64,000 nt of DNA from Prosapia bicincta (GCA_036971475.1 JBAIZL010000376.1:7169501-7233500), one strand, 5' to 3'; numbered from the stretch's first letter, positions 21,780-34,689 are shown. Notes: generated by a model not told the origin, from the sequence alone. Numbers and translations are program-made.

Positions 21780-24750
21780 TTCACAGATCTTAGTCAATTC
21801 TGTTATTTTAAAACTTCAAATTGTTCTCAGTAATATTTTAACTATTCTTTAGGTAGTTGTTTTGCTCCTGTAATGTTATTTTTATATTGAACTATTAAGT
21901 AATTTCTCACTGAAAAACTGGGAATTGTATACATTTATATCTTACGGTTCACTTAAATTTATAAATAATTTTATTAGAAAACAATATTCTTGTTGTAGTT
22001 TTTAAAAGACTTTGCTGTAGAATAATAAATAATGTAACCAATAGAAAACAAAATTGTGTTGTCTTGGAATAGTGAAGTCTAATAGCTAACTTTGTAAAAA
22101 ATAAATATTGAAATTAATTTCGTGTAAACAATTTTCTAAAAATATTTTCATATTTGCTAAATACTAAATGGAAATGAGCAATGAAGCGACTTCCTAATGA
22201 AGCCATAGAAGCATTAAACGCCATTGAATAAATCACTCAAAAAACATTTTATGTGATCTAATATTGTTACGCAATAAATATGTTGTTTGGTCTCTTTATG
22301 AATAGCTGGTTTTAGTATTAGGCCTATATTTCTCCAGTGCCTATTTTGAATTTGTGCGAGAAATCTCACTATGTGTGTGCAATTAATATTTAATTAATTT
22401 CATACGTAATGTATTGAAAAATTTCGAGAAAATGACATAATTTATATTAATTATGTGCGGTTTTTAGTAATTAAAGTTTACAACCTCATGAGTTTTAAGA
22501 TTTTCATTTACTCTAAAAACCTCTTTGTTTCTATTTTAAGTGAATTGTGTTGTCTTATTTTCCCAAAATTTTATAAATATAATCTGCTTACAAAAAACTA
22601 AAAACTATTACCGTAATTGTTCCATTTTAAAATGTTTTAAATAAATACTAACTAACTTAACTGTGGCACAGTGTGGTTACATGGATGAGAAAGGAGGAAA
22701 TAAAACATACGTTTCATACAAGTTGAATTTTTAAATTCTCCATGGGATAAAGCAATTCTAAGATAAGGCTATTTTGCTCGAACCGTTGTCAGAATCAATC
22801 AGGTAGACATGGTTTCTTAGTCCTCCTGGCGCATGCAAGAAGTTCCTCCCAACGTCGCCATTTATCGTTTACATTATGCGATCTCACTTGTTATTTTTAG
22901 AAAGCTTGATTGGGCATATGCCTGGAGGTCACTGCTATTGTAAGTCCACATCAAATGGAGCACTCACAGCTCGACATTTCCAAATAGCCACTACTTATGA
23001 TTTGGTGTACGGGCCAATTCAATCACGATTAGACCACACAAAATATATCTCGGTTAACGTGAATATTTACTTCAGATTTTATAGTAATCTTAGGGGAAAG
23101 TAAGAGGATACGTTTGCTTTTGTTAATATACAACCTTATTGGGAACAGGTAAATTTTCACATGTACCTGTGATTGCCGTTAGCTTAGAATGGGGAATGTT
23201 TCCTTTGCTAGCGACAGATGAAACGTTTGCTGATAAACAACTTATGGTTGGTGAAGGTTTTTCTCGGTCGCGGTTTGGTTATTGAAGCAAAAATTATATA
23301 TAAACCATCTTTGAAGCGTCTTGCACGTCGTGTCAAAACTTAAGCTGAATCTCTGTCGAACGTTTTAGGTTTTTGAGGCTTAGACAAACCAGCTTAATAT
23401 TTGTAGTATTTAATGACTGACTGAAAAAAATACTAGTAATATATTTTTTATTAACTACATTTTCCTTATTGTAATGGTACGAGTAGACCTTTTGTTGAAT
23501 AAATTTAAAACATTGTAATAAAAAAAGTTTGTAAATAGGATACATCCGTCGTTATAAAATTGAAATAAATAGTAACTGAATATAAAGTATTTTTCACAGC
23601 CAAATTTTATTTTATGTTAGATAGGGTACTTCTATAACTCTAGATGGACATGGGAGTATTTTTCACGGGACACTTTGTGGCTGATAAAACCTGTCAACCA
23701 GTTTTCTATGTAGTCGATTTTTGAATGATTTATCTTAAAATAAGTTTATGAACTATATATATACCGGGCATAATTTTGCTCAGGATGTGGTATCAGGCAC
23801 ATTAAGACCTCGCAATCCTGTGAGCTACAAGTTAATAATACAACACTACAGCTTTTGTTTTGAAAATAAAACAAGACCTGTATTACTAACAATCTGAGCT
23901 TATTCTCTCTCCTTTCGATGTATTTAAAATTTATTTAGGATATTTCCTTATTCTAAAAAACCTTAACTGTATAGACGTCCAGTGAGATTGCAAAAATTGG
24001 TTATTACTTTCATAAAAATTTCCTCTATTTTCAAAATATTTATCGGAGGTCAATTAGGACTCATTTATTTTAAGACTTACTGATGCGAAGAGTAGTGTAA
24101 ATCATCTTCTAAAACAGTTATGTATCGTTCGTGTTTTAATCATTTAAATTGGCTTGCACTTTGATTTCACTGTTTTGAAATAACAATATCCTGTGTGAAG
24201 CATGATCCTTTACCCTTATGTGATCTAAAGTAAATATTAAAGACCTCGAGAACTGAAAATGCAAAAAAACAAAGGATATTTATTTTGTTGACGTCCATTA
24301 TTGTTAGAATATATTGGGTTTAGTATCAGGGCTCTTGTGGGATAATTCCTGACCCATTACTATGTCTGAGTGAACAGAGTGTCTTATAATTGTTTATTGG
24401 GAGGATATTTACATATTTCCCAGATCCAACAGGCATCCAAAGGAGCGAGAGATAATTGCGAGCGTGATATTTTCTAGACAAAGGAAACCACAGTATGTTA
24501 TGTTTTTCAATGTGTATTTAATTAAATTATTTTTAATAATAATTGTATCTAAATCGACGAATAATATATCTTTAATAACAAATTCTAAACCAGACCTATT
24601 ATCCTTTAACTGCACAAGCTGGTATGTTTACTACTTAATCCCTATTACAATCTGTATAGACTACCTCAACCTATTTAGAGATGTATGAACAATAACACAA
24701 TATGCGAGATATGGGACTGAACAGTACCTAACCTTAAATGTGAAGTGTAT
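21780..24750. other. 3-kb gene-free stretch
   Basis: AT-rich. A GC-richer patch at 22780-22990 carries a 75-codon plus-strand frame (22876-23103) that I do not recognise. No splice-bounded exon, RNA gene or shared repeat could be supported. Confidence 0.4.
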
Positions 24751-24793
24751 GTGTTGTTGCTTGTGTTTACACTTAATTTATGCTATGCAAAAT
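24751..24793. repeat. Left copy of a 43-bp direct repeat
   Basis: GTGTTGTTGCTTGTGTTTAC and the following 23 bases recur at 25608-25650 with 3 mismatches. The pair flanks the piggyBac-like remnant at a spacing of 857 bp. Confidence 0.85.
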
Positions 24794-24823
24794 GGATAAC
24801 TAATATGGATTTACAAATAGATC

Positions 24824-25301
24824 GACTCTACCTACCAACCTGACGGACATTCTACTGTAAAAAACGAGGAATCTGATGAGGCCGACAAAGACGGCCCTGC
24901 TTTAGATGCTAATCCGGGACCTGGAACTTCTTCATCAACTAACCAAGTACATACAAGTAAGGCAAAACGTCACTCTTGGCGAAAAAGGCCTTTAGTACAA
25001 AAGACGACCCCATTCAAAACTACGTTAACACTGTACCGCAGGACTAAAACCTAGCTTTCTACTGTGAAAAATACTTTAGTCCCGAGCTGTTTCAATCTTT
25101 TACCTTGTGAAGAAGATAAAAGCACCCGTGTCGAAACCTTCTGTAAACATGCGGTTCGATGGGTACAACCATTGGCAATCAGTTAACAGTTTGAAGAATA
25201 AGCACATGTGGCGTCTAGAACGGTGTAAATCTAGATCTATAACCCGATACACAAAAACAATGTGTATAATTGTCTGTCAAAAGATCGAAAAAGGGTTTTA
25301 A
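24824..25301 (+). pseudogene. Second piggyBac-like transposase remnant (different family)
   Basis: The frame from 24824 (DSTYQPDGHSTVKNEESDEA...) is an acidic N-terminus that runs through RHSWRKRPLVQKTTPFK to a stop at 25052. A shifted frame at about 25056-25110 reads FYCEKYFSPELFQSFTL, the start of the transposase core (compare YF...ELF in piggyBac proteins). The next frame (25107-25301) is already the C-terminus: VNMRFDGYNHWQSVNSLKNK and a decayed Cys ribbon (ERCKSRSITRYTKTMCIIVC). The whole catalytic core is missing. Wording differs clearly from the 4.4-5.1 kb copy, so it is another family. No convincing TTAA-linked terminal repeats were found. Confidence 0.75.
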
Positions 25302-25607
25302 GGTTTTATACTGTTGATATGTAACACTAAAAACTTAAATTCTTGAACCAAGAACATTTCAGACTTTTTTATAGTGTAATAACTATAGGTTTACATTGCT
25401 ACAGAGAGCTAATGTACTTATGATACTAACGATTTGTAAGTACTTATTGAATTATATATAATAATAATTTTCATAAGACTATCACAATTGTTATAGTTCA
25501 TTTTTGAAGGCCTCAGACCCAGGTATCACAATTGTGACACTAGACCCCCACCATTACAAAAAAAATTTAAAAAATTGAAAACAATATTTTTGGTAAATTT
25601 AGAGTAA

Positions 25608-25650
25608 GTGTTGTTGCTTGTGTTTATACTTAATTCATGCTATACAAAAT
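25608..25650. repeat. Right copy of the 43-bp direct repeat
   Basis: It matches 24751-24793 at 40 of 43 positions. The next unit downstream is the fourth ~450-bp repeat. Confidence 0.85.
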
Positions 25651-25920
25651 TACTAGCAGGGCTTGTCTGACCGATATCTGAGTCCGAATTTGGGCTAATC
25701 ACAGCAAGCCACAATGACTTTATTTCTTGTTTATTCTTATTAGTTAAGATAAAGTATATATACGTACCATTTTGCGAAGCCTCTTGCAATGAACACTGTT
25801 CAACATTGTTTGAATCTAAATTTATCATTTCCTTAGCAGCAATTTAACAATCGGCTTGGTATTGTTAGATAAATTTTAAAAACTTTTAATAAATAAAATA
25901 ATTACTAATATCATGATTAT
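25651..25920 (+). repeat. Unassigned ~450-bp dispersed repeat, copy D (5'-truncated)
   Basis: It starts at AGCAGGGCTTG and keeps AATCACAGCAAGCCACAA, TAGTTAAGATAAAGTAT, ACCATTTTGCGAAGCC, TTGTTTGAATCTAAATTT and the CAATTTAACAATCGGCTT block. It ends in AATAATTACTAATAT, next to microsatellites. Confidence 0.75.
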
Positions 25921-25943
25921 GAATAATTATGATATTATTCATA

Positions 25944-26022
<79 letters not shown>
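25944..26022. repeat. (CT)n(TA)n compound microsatellite
   Basis: CT units run to 25969, then TA units to 26022, where the pogo/Tigger-like terminal repeat begins. Confidence 0.97.
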
Positions 26023-26025
<3 letters not shown>

Positions 26026-27484
26026 AAACTTCCATTAACCAACCGTCATCCAATTAGCCCGACGGCCCGTACTCTGAATCGAATACCGTTGGGCCCCTAG
26101 GCTCGACATTGCCTAATAACGTTTTATGTTTATTCGTACTACTAAGCTGGTGTTACTACTTGTGGGGAAATGAATGCACAGTATAAACAACAAGCTTTAC
26201 ACTACTTACAGATATAATTACGATGGCTTTTGTTTTAAGATAAACGCCGACGGCATTATAAACATGGTGTTATTCTAGGAGCTTTTTGTCAGTAGTTACC
26301 GGCCGACACACTTATTTGTTAACAATTTTAGTGAAATTGAGTTGATTATTCCAACCAAACAAATAAGGTTCATTGAAAGAAGTTTACCTTTATATACTCA
26401 GTAATAAAATAAATAATGTTTAATGACGTTTTATATTGATTTTTAATATTGCTTTCAAAATTTCACAACACCTAAAAATAAGTCGGAAATATTGACTAAA
26501 TATTAGGTTGTAAAATAATTCCAACAAAAAGTGCCTTGGTTGAAGTTAAGTACAAACATAGATACAGATAGATAAACTCATACTTACTAAAAAGTAAATT
26601 ATAACGTAAATTCCTTAAGAAGTAAATTATTTGGTTTTAAATCTTTTACTTGAAATGATTCTTGGATAGTATTTATTGGATTTGAAGAATTACTTATCAG
26701 ACAGAGCATATGTTTACACTTTCATTCCATATAAAAATATTTCTAAACTCTTAAATCAATCACATGTGAAACGTTTACACGTCTTAATGATAAGCGCCAA
26801 AACACTTTTATCCCCAGACAACCTATTATGTGGATAACCGGAACATGAAATTGTGTATTCTTTACACAAAACACAAACAATATTAAAACTGTGTTACAGA
26901 GATAATAAAATAGTTAAATCAAAAACATTGTCGTGGTCCGACGGAGTTTATTTTAGTATCATTTACGGTAGGAAAAAACTCTATTGGGCCAATTGGCCTA
27001 ATAAGTACTTTTATAAATATTATGATAAAAAACGTATTTTCCTACTTAGATATGATAAGGGAACCAAGAATAAGGTAGGCCTAGACATTATTTAAAAATG
27101 AGTTTAAAATATTTTGGCAATTCTCTGGGAAAACTCCTATATTGTGGCCGGCAACTAAAGTATTAAGGTGCAGTGACGCGTTCGCTTTGTTTGTTAAGCT
27201 ACATGACTATTTCAACTGTACGTTTATATTATTGTACATTATTTTCCCACATTTGTAGCCACTGTGCGGGTCCTTTTATCATGTAATTATTAGTTTTATT
27301 TCCAATCGTGTTAAGTTCTTTTTGCTCCGAAATAAATTACATTACTGTGAGAGTAATATCTGTCTATAATATATTTGATTGACGTTAAGTTTTGGAGGAA
27401 TAATAGAGTGTTTCTGTTATCCGTCTATTCGCTCAACCGTCATGACCACGGTCCCGACGATGACGGTTAATCGAGTTTTTACTA
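26021..27484. mobile_element. pogo/Tigger-like DNA transposon, non-autonomous
   Basis: The ends are inverted repeats: TAGTAAAACTTCCATTAACC...CCGTCAT (26021-26049) and, on the other strand, TAGTAAAAACTCGATTAACCGTCAT (27460-27484, reversed). The AGTAAAA start with an ATTAACC-type second block is typical of pogo/Tigger elements, which duplicate TA. Both ends join TA runs. Near the right end the motif AACCGTCAT...ATGACGGTT (27434-27469) is a further inverted repeat. The 1.46-kb interior has no transposase I can recognise. Short frames at 26853-27095 and 27379-27567 are not family-like. Confidence 0.75.
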
Positions 27485-27504
27485 TATATATATATATATA
27501 TATA
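27482..27504. repeat. (TA)n microsatellite at the right end of the pogo/Tigger-like element
   Basis: TA units continue directly from the terminal repeat, mirroring the TA run on the left side. The element apparently landed inside one microsatellite. Confidence 0.9.
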
Positions 27505-27772
27505 GCTACAAGAAACAAACAAACGCAAGTATATTACCAAAATATTTATTTAACTATTCAAATGTAATATGTTACTCCCTCACAAAGGATCATGTACCAA
27601 ACTGAATCTTAAGAAGACTGTTTAAACATAAGTTATTTAGTCATCATAAGGCCCAATGTTTAGACTCCTAAGGCATTTAAAGGCGTTTTACTAAAATTAT
27701 CGGCAAGATGGAGTCTATTTTGTGTTCTTGGATGTCCATGGATGTGTTCCATTTTCCATTAGTTTTTCACTT

Positions 27773-28020
27773 GGTGGTAAAATTTAAATGTATTCTAATT
27801 AGCCATAAAATATGATAGCAGCTATTATTCAAGATATATTTTAATGACTAATTTAATTAATATATTACAGTCTTTAATGCATACATAAAGATAAAGGGGT
27901 GGTAAAATTTAAATGTATTCTAATTAGTTATAAAATATGATAGCAGCTATTATTCAAGATATATATTAATTACTACTTTAATTAATATATTACAGTCTTT
28001 AATACATACATACAGATAAG
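27773..28020. repeat. Tandem duplication of a 125-bp unit
   Basis: GGTGGTAAAATTTAAATGTA starts at both 27773 and 27898. The two units agree over nearly their full length, through GATAGCAGCTATTATTCAAG to TATATTACAGTCTTTAAT, with a handful of substitutions. Confidence 0.9.
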
Positions 28021-28689
28021 CACGCACATATGCATCGAAGAAGGTATCATTTCCAATCCCCTCCATATCAAAACACACTATGGTTGGAAAGAGGAAGCTG
28101 TTTCACTTAGTAAACGCAGTTTCAATTATTAATATACTAATATATGAGATAAAAACTAAATAGACAGTATTACTTAAATAGATAAACGATTTCTCACTTT
28201 GGTACTTTCCCCCCCTATAATATTAGAAGATCATGATATAAATAATTGATTTTAAACAGTAAACTATGGAATTTGCTACAGTGGTAATATGATAATTTAC
28301 CACTGTATATTATGCGTGGGATACTTACAGAGGAGAGATAATATCCAAAATGTTACAGCTTACAGAAGATATATATGATTAAGGAAGGATTATACTTTAA
28401 TTACTAATGGTGTTTAGATGAAATAAATGACTGTGATGTCTTAGAAAGTACACCTAGTTGAGTGCATGTACAAGCTGTTCTTATAAATATCTTTTAGGTT
28501 AAAGCAAAATATTCCTTCTGAGATTTTAATTTTCTTCTAATATCTGTTCAAATAATACAACATTCAGTACTTTGATGGATTTGATTGTGCTCAATAATAC
28601 TAAATGAATTGGTAAACTATGGCTAAGTAAATAAAAGAAATGTAGATTCAAAATACTCCTATATGAAAGACGTTATTTGTCTGATACTC
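28021..28689. other. Gene-free stretch
   Basis: AT-rich, with no supported feature. Confidence 0.4.
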
Positions 28690-28893
28690 CTAAGATGGTA
28701 GGTATTTTTTTATCTTAACTACTAAAAGTCAACGGCCGTATTTTTAGCTTTTTTTTTATAAAGTTATTGTGGCTTCCTATGACTAGCTGGGCTAGTTGAT
28801 CACTCACCTACATAATTGAACTCGTTTGTACGTGACTTGTAGACTTAGGGTCAGACTAGGCCTCCTTGGTCAATATACAAAAATGTTGCAATA
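28690..28893 (-). repeat. Unassigned ~450-bp dispersed repeat, copy E (inverted, partial)
   Basis: The reverse complement reads TTGACCAAGGAGGCCTAGTC, then AAGTCTACAAGTCACGTACA, AACGAG, AGTGATCAAC and GTAGTTAAGATAAA. These occur in the same order as in copy C. Both ends of the family are missing. Confidence 0.65.
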
Positions 28894-31800
28894 AAAGTAA
28901 AACAAAATAAAAACAAAAACAACAAAATACAAATATAAACTTAAGTCCAGAAAATCTTCGTTGGCTAGTTACGGTAGGCTATATTTCGCTGAAATTTTGG
29001 CTCATGCAATAAAATAAAATCGAATTAATTGGGGGCGTTCAATAAGAGGGGGGTTTGTTTTTTATGAGTTTTTACCTGAACAACAGAATACAATTGGTTC
29101 CAGGATAAAACAAATTTAGTTGTCTTTAGAAATTCAGGGGATAAAAACAATTAAGGCTAACACTAACTGTTTTTATATATTTGGGTAATTGGCTATAGAA
29201 CCATAGTAATTATTGATAAAATTTGTAAAACAATTACTTCTCAATAATATGGTGTAAATAATTGTAGAAATAAATGACTTTTAATTAATAATGGTGAAAA
29301 GGTAATTTACCTAAAATACTTAAACTGAAACCTAAAATGATATCTAAACGTTGAACTCTTTCTGTACGTTTATGGATATCTTATGCCGCATTGTCATATT
29401 TCAACATGGCTGTGCAAAAGCAACAATTAAAAGCGTCATGGGTGTTTACCTTTCAGTTGATAAATCCCAATATTATTTCCCTATACAAAGTCTAAAATTA
29501 CTAGAAAACTTTCCAGTCCTCTAATATACATCTTAGTTGTTTTTAAAATATGACAAACCTTTACATTTCCAACATTTGTTAGCAAATGCTTGGTCGTAGA
29601 GAACTACAAGCACAACGCACCACGAACAGGTATAGAAACAATCTTCTTATTCGAGTCTCAATTATTCTTTGAACTCCATTGACCAAACTAACTAGCACAA
29701 CCTAACCTACATAAAGACAATATACTGGGTGCAGAACCACTTGCCTGCTACCACCCAGTATCGGGCCCCAAACGTGCTTTGGGTTATATAGACTTCCAAG
29801 CAGCAATAATTGCAATGACCCACTTTACAATTTTACTTCTTAAAACATCCGTCACTACCAAGATGTAGTATTCAGAGGATCTCGCGCTATGTCACTATAG
29901 TAAAATGAAGGAACTGATAATGTAGCAAAAATGGAGCGCAAACGCCCTAGTGTTACAATTTCGGAAAGATAGCATAACTAGTGTCAGAAACCCCTGCTAA
30001 AATATATTCCAGTAAAGGTAGCAGTGAGACCTTGCATAAGGTGTCTTTAGTTCTCCCGACCTTATACGTCTCTCGCAAGTCTGACTGTGTTCCTATTCAT
30101 ATCACATAGCCTAGACCTTAGGGCTCCCCCTTTGTGCCCTATAAGTAACTGGATTTATTTTTTTTAAGTTGGAAAGCTGCCTTATGCGTACTTATTCTTT
30201 TACACTTTTTTTTAAAAGTTGTGTTTTGCACAGATTCGCTATTTTCGAGTATGCTGTTTGCGAATTTGATATTGTTCTGACGTTAATCCATTCAATTCAA
30301 TCTAACATGTTTATAGTACTCCATTATTTTCTAATATTAGACCAAATATTGATCTTATAATTATTATAATAAAAAACTATTATTTTAAAGATAACTGCCT
30401 AAAGCCCTATCTCAGTTTTATATTTGATTATTATTGCCTCAGTTCTACGCTGTCTGTATATAGTGTTTTATAGAATTATGCGTGTACTAGTTTTCCATGT
30501 ATGTAATAGAGTTGATAAGCGTCCTTATGGTTTGCAGATGAGCTTTATTAAAAAAAAAACTCTTAAAAATGCGACGGCCTCTTGTCAAGTAAACAAGAGC
30601 TCTTTTTATATACGTCCATGGTAAAGAAAACAATGAATTTTATTTATATAAAAAAAGCTATTTACATAGAATGTATTCAAAAGGAATGGTGTGTACAAAT
30701 TAAAAATTTAAAAATCACTATCAAAACCTAAAATTTCTTCATTCTCTCTATCTCTAACCTATTCAGGGACAGATTTTTTTCAACTTAACTAAATTGCCTG
30801 AGATTTTTTTTGTAAAAATTATTAATCAAATAAAATATAAAAAATATTAAAAGTAACTTTTTACCAATTTAGACAATTTTACTATAAAAAAACTTAATGG
30901 CCACAAATGTATCATAAGTTAAGGGGCTCATTCTTTTTTAATGTGTTATATGGCGTTAAGAGGCCAAAAATTAATGTTATTACTAATAAGGACAATATTA
31001 CTAATATAGATAGAAGGAATAGCATATTTCTTACCTTTGAATAGGTTATACAGCTTACAGTTTGTACAAATACTCCTCATATTAGATTTACACATATCAG
31101 TAATTTAATTTCTTCTGTGGAAGTACTAAAATTATGCTCTCCTAATTGTATTGCATACCGAATAGTCTCTTTTGTAATTAAGTCAAACATAACTTAAATA
31201 AAGTAATTTGGAAAAAAGTAAGTTGTTTCGCCTCTTGTTGGTTCTGATAAAACTAAAGTAATATTTCCAGTAAAATGGGGTACGTTATGTACAAAACTAT
31301 TGGGTCTTTTATTTACCGAACACAGAGTAGGCCGATTCTATTAAACTTAACAGACCTTATAAGATAAAACATTGTTATACATCATGCTAGCACACAGACT
31401 GAGGACATGGGCAGTTATTGTCGTAGAGTTAAATTATAACCACTAAATGCATGATATTTACGTCTTCAATGTAAAATATTATAGGAAGGCTTCTAACAAA
31501 CTCCACAAAACTATAATTACTTATTAATCTTGTACTACGTTTTAAATTGTTTGGCTATAAATTTTATATTTTAGAGCTTCATATAAGGTCATAAGTTTAC
31601 TTTACTTCAGTATGAATAAAGCGTCACGATAATAGATTATTCCGAAGAGGGAAAGTAATTTTAATTTTGCGCAATTCCTTAGATACCTCTCAATATTAAA
31701 TTATATCTGACACGTATAAAATAATCGAACGTAGTTTTATTACAAATTATAACTAGGCATATCTTATTGTTATCCAGTTTGCATGTAGTGCAAGATCCTT

Positions 31801-32284
31801 CTTTCGAAAAATTAAAAAAAAAGTTTAATATTTGTTTAATCATTGAGTCACAGTATTTTGAAATTAAAAACATATCTAAAATATTATATTTTGTAGCAAC
31901 GTGTAAAGGTATTGTTATATTGTAACATATTTACACATAACCTTTAGTTTAACACAAGGCCCATCTAAGGTAATGACAGAGTTTGGCTATATTTCTTTAT
32001 TATATCGACATATCGTTTAAATAATAAAATTGCACAACCAAGTTATTCCAATTTATATAAATACATTAAATAATTTATTGTCATTAAATCATTGACCTTT
32101 TAGACATTTTAATTTTAAATGATTAATCTTTTAGTGAAATCCTAGTGAGATGTTTTAATAAGTTTTCTAGGGTTCCTATGGAACGTAACTTAGTTTTGTA
32201 TGGTGAGAATTCCTTCTAATTACGGGGGATTAATTATATAACTTCTAGGATATTCATACTAGATCTTTGATGAAGTAAAGACTA
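28894..32284. other. 3.4-kb gene-free stretch
   Basis: AT-rich, with GC-richer islands at 29730-29800 and 30000-30130 that encode nothing recognisable. Small frames at 30169-30360 and 30424-30624 are Phe/Ile/Cys-rich and look like chance frames. Confidence 0.4.
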
Positions 32285-32449
32285 ATAGGTTAATGCGAAG
32301 GAAAGTACTGCGTTATTTTAAACAGTTCTGGCAAGAAGCTTACACAAAACTATCTTCAGTTTCAAGAAGACTTCGTAAGAATCATCCGGTAAGAAGAAGT
32401 CATCGTCCGGTAACCATAACCACGGATATAAATGTTTTCCCAAAATGAA
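32285..32449 (+). pseudogene. Possible BEL/Pao-type integrase C-terminal scrap
   Basis: An open run without a start codon reads VLRYFKQFWQEAYTKLSSVS followed by RRLRKNHP and ends in TGA near 32447. The pattern (F)W..(W/A)Y...L at the head of a basic segment recalls the integrase C-terminal region of BEL/Pao elements. The flanks give no further pol sequence, so this may be coincidence. Confidence 0.25.
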
Positions 32450-33244
32450 GTCGGTGAACTTGAGTATTGGTGCAAAGGATCTTAGAAATGAAATAATATC
32501 CCATTAACTCAGTAATCGCCATGTCTCTCGTTTCCTGATGTTCACACAGTAATATGGCTTAAATTAAATGGAGATAAGTAACATTCTATACTAAGTAGTT
32601 GAAACTGTGAGGAAGAGTTCCAAAGGGTATATAAAAAGATTGATCAATGCTCAAAAATAATAGGAACATAAAGTACTTTTCATTTTTTTTAAACTAAAAA
32701 AATTAACTTAAACAAGTTAGATATTGGTTAAGAGGGAAAATGTTAGTAGCGGTTTGAAAGTAGAGAAAACAATTTAAAAGTTGGATAAACTAATAATAGA
32801 AAATAGAAAGTGAGATTCGTAAATAAGACTACTCATTAGAAGAATAAGTGGATAGCTCTTTAAAAAATTTCTGTAAAATTATATGTGGAAAAAAGTATTC
32901 TTTCTAGCTGTGCTCATATCACAGTTCTTATGCTTCATTTTGATGGTGTAAAGGATTCTGAAAGCCTATTGTGAGTACGTCGAGGTTTTTCAACCGAATT
33001 TTCAGACTAAGATTCCACGTGGGCTATCCATCATAATTAGTTTACCCTAAGCCTCTGTTCATCCATTGACATCACCATCTCCGACCTTCACTCGACTTCA
33101 GATATTACCTTTTAACAGTTATATTTAACACACATTTGTATCCCTAAAAATGTAGCAATAATATAAATAAGATATTGAAACATAGTTTACTTGTGACGTA
33201 ATAACACTAGTAAATTTCGATCGTTGAAGATAGAAGACCTGAAA

Positions 33245-33370
33245 ATTTTAAAATGTTTTAGCTAACGTTTTAAGAGGAAATATTATTAATTTTAAAACTT
33301 ATCAAAAAATAATAACGCTTATCCAAACAATCAACAGCTCAATTCCAACCCTATTTATTAGGCTGTTTAT
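33245..33370. repeat. Direct repeat of ~125 bp, left copy
   Basis: ATTTTAAAATGTTTTAGCTA and the following TTAAGAGGAAATATTATTAA, AACAATCAACAGCTCA and CCAACCCTATTTATTAGGCT recur at 33491-33614, exactly 246 bp downstream. Confidence 0.9.
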
Positions 33371-33490
33371 TTAAATACTATTATTAATATTATTTATTAC
33401 AGGTTTAAACTGCATTCGGCAATGTGTGGGGAATGTAACATCAGTTTTACGTGAATCTTAGTTTGTTGGAACCTAACCTAACAAAAGTTG

Positions 33491-33614
33491 ATTTTAAAAT
33501 GTTTCAGCTAACGTTTTAAGAGGAAATATTATTAATTTATAAACCTATTCAAATTAATAACGCTTATCTAAATAATCAACAGCTCACTTCCAACCCTATT
33601 TAATAGGCTTTATA
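33491..33614. repeat. Direct repeat of ~125 bp, right copy
   Basis: It has the same blocks in the same order as 33245-33370 with scattered differences. About 120 bp of unrelated sequence separates the two. Confidence 0.9.
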
Positions 33615-33619
33615 TAAAG

Positions 33620-34689
33620 TACAAGATAGCACGCACGTTGTCTATTAGGCTATAACATGCATACAACAGCTGATATTGCATTGTAAATTCTAACGAGAGG
33701 TGTTTAAGATGTGCCATATGTGGGTAAACATGTGGTGGGAGTAAACGCTGAGTGAAATTACATAACAAGTGTATTATATTTTATTGTAAGTGCTGGAAAG
33801 GTATTTATACGGAGTGACGGACTCGCGCTCTAGATATAACTAAAGTACTTTTAAAATAACGTTATTTTACTACTTGTATGAAAAAACCTTTACCTACATT
33901 TTTCTCACTCACAATTTTTAAACGTGATCTTTTTATATTTCTAAATTGAACTTGTTATATTATAATTGCAGTCAAACACTTGGTTTGGATTCCTAGGTAA
34001 CCTAAACCGGAAATGGCAGGTATCAAGAATAGATGTTTAGTCTCATTGTACAACATTAACAGCTGTAGGTCAATGTGCCTGAATACCAGTTTAGTGATTT
34101 CCAAAGCCTATTTAAGTAATTTGATTATACTATGAAGACACTCACCATAGATACTATTGTGTATAAAATATAAGCAGAATCTGTGTTATATCCTACATCC
34201 ATTATAAATAAATTTTTTCTCTTATTTAACAAGCTAGTTGGTATTGCTAACTTTCAAATCAATTGCTTTCGATAGTTAGCACAAACCCAGTATTGGCCAT
34301 GTATGTCACTTTCTTCCTTTGTATACAGTATATTTACTCATTTTTACAAATTTGCATGATTTTAACAATCTTAGCTGTTCCACCGACTCTTAAAAGCTAA
34401 GCCGAGTTCTAATCATACTTTATGAAATAGAGGCGCAAAGCTAAGAACAAAAGCAATGCTACATTGGGAAGCCATGTCTTGTAAAGTAAAGAATTATAAC
34501 AAACAGTGAACTTTATTTAGGAAAACAGCAAGGAAAATGTAATATAGTCTAGAGGTGAATGAAACCTTTAAAAAAAGCCGATTAGAAGAAAAGGAACGAG
34601 ATATAATTGAATAAAAAAAGTAATTCAAATGCAATCCACTTATAATTATATTAAAAAACATAAGTCAAACATTTTAAAATCAGAAACCA
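33620..34689. other. Gene-free stretch
   Basis: AT-rich. I see no feature. Confidence 0.4.

Noticed and set aside
22780..23103. GC-richer patch with a 75-codon frame as a gene promoter and first exon
   Set aside because: No domain, splice signal or continuation was seen; the evidence is too weak.
24868..24892. CTGATGAGGCCGAC...GGCC as another hammerhead core
   Set aside because: No GAAA follows the second stem strand, and the sequence is part of the acidic coding region of the second piggyBac remnant.
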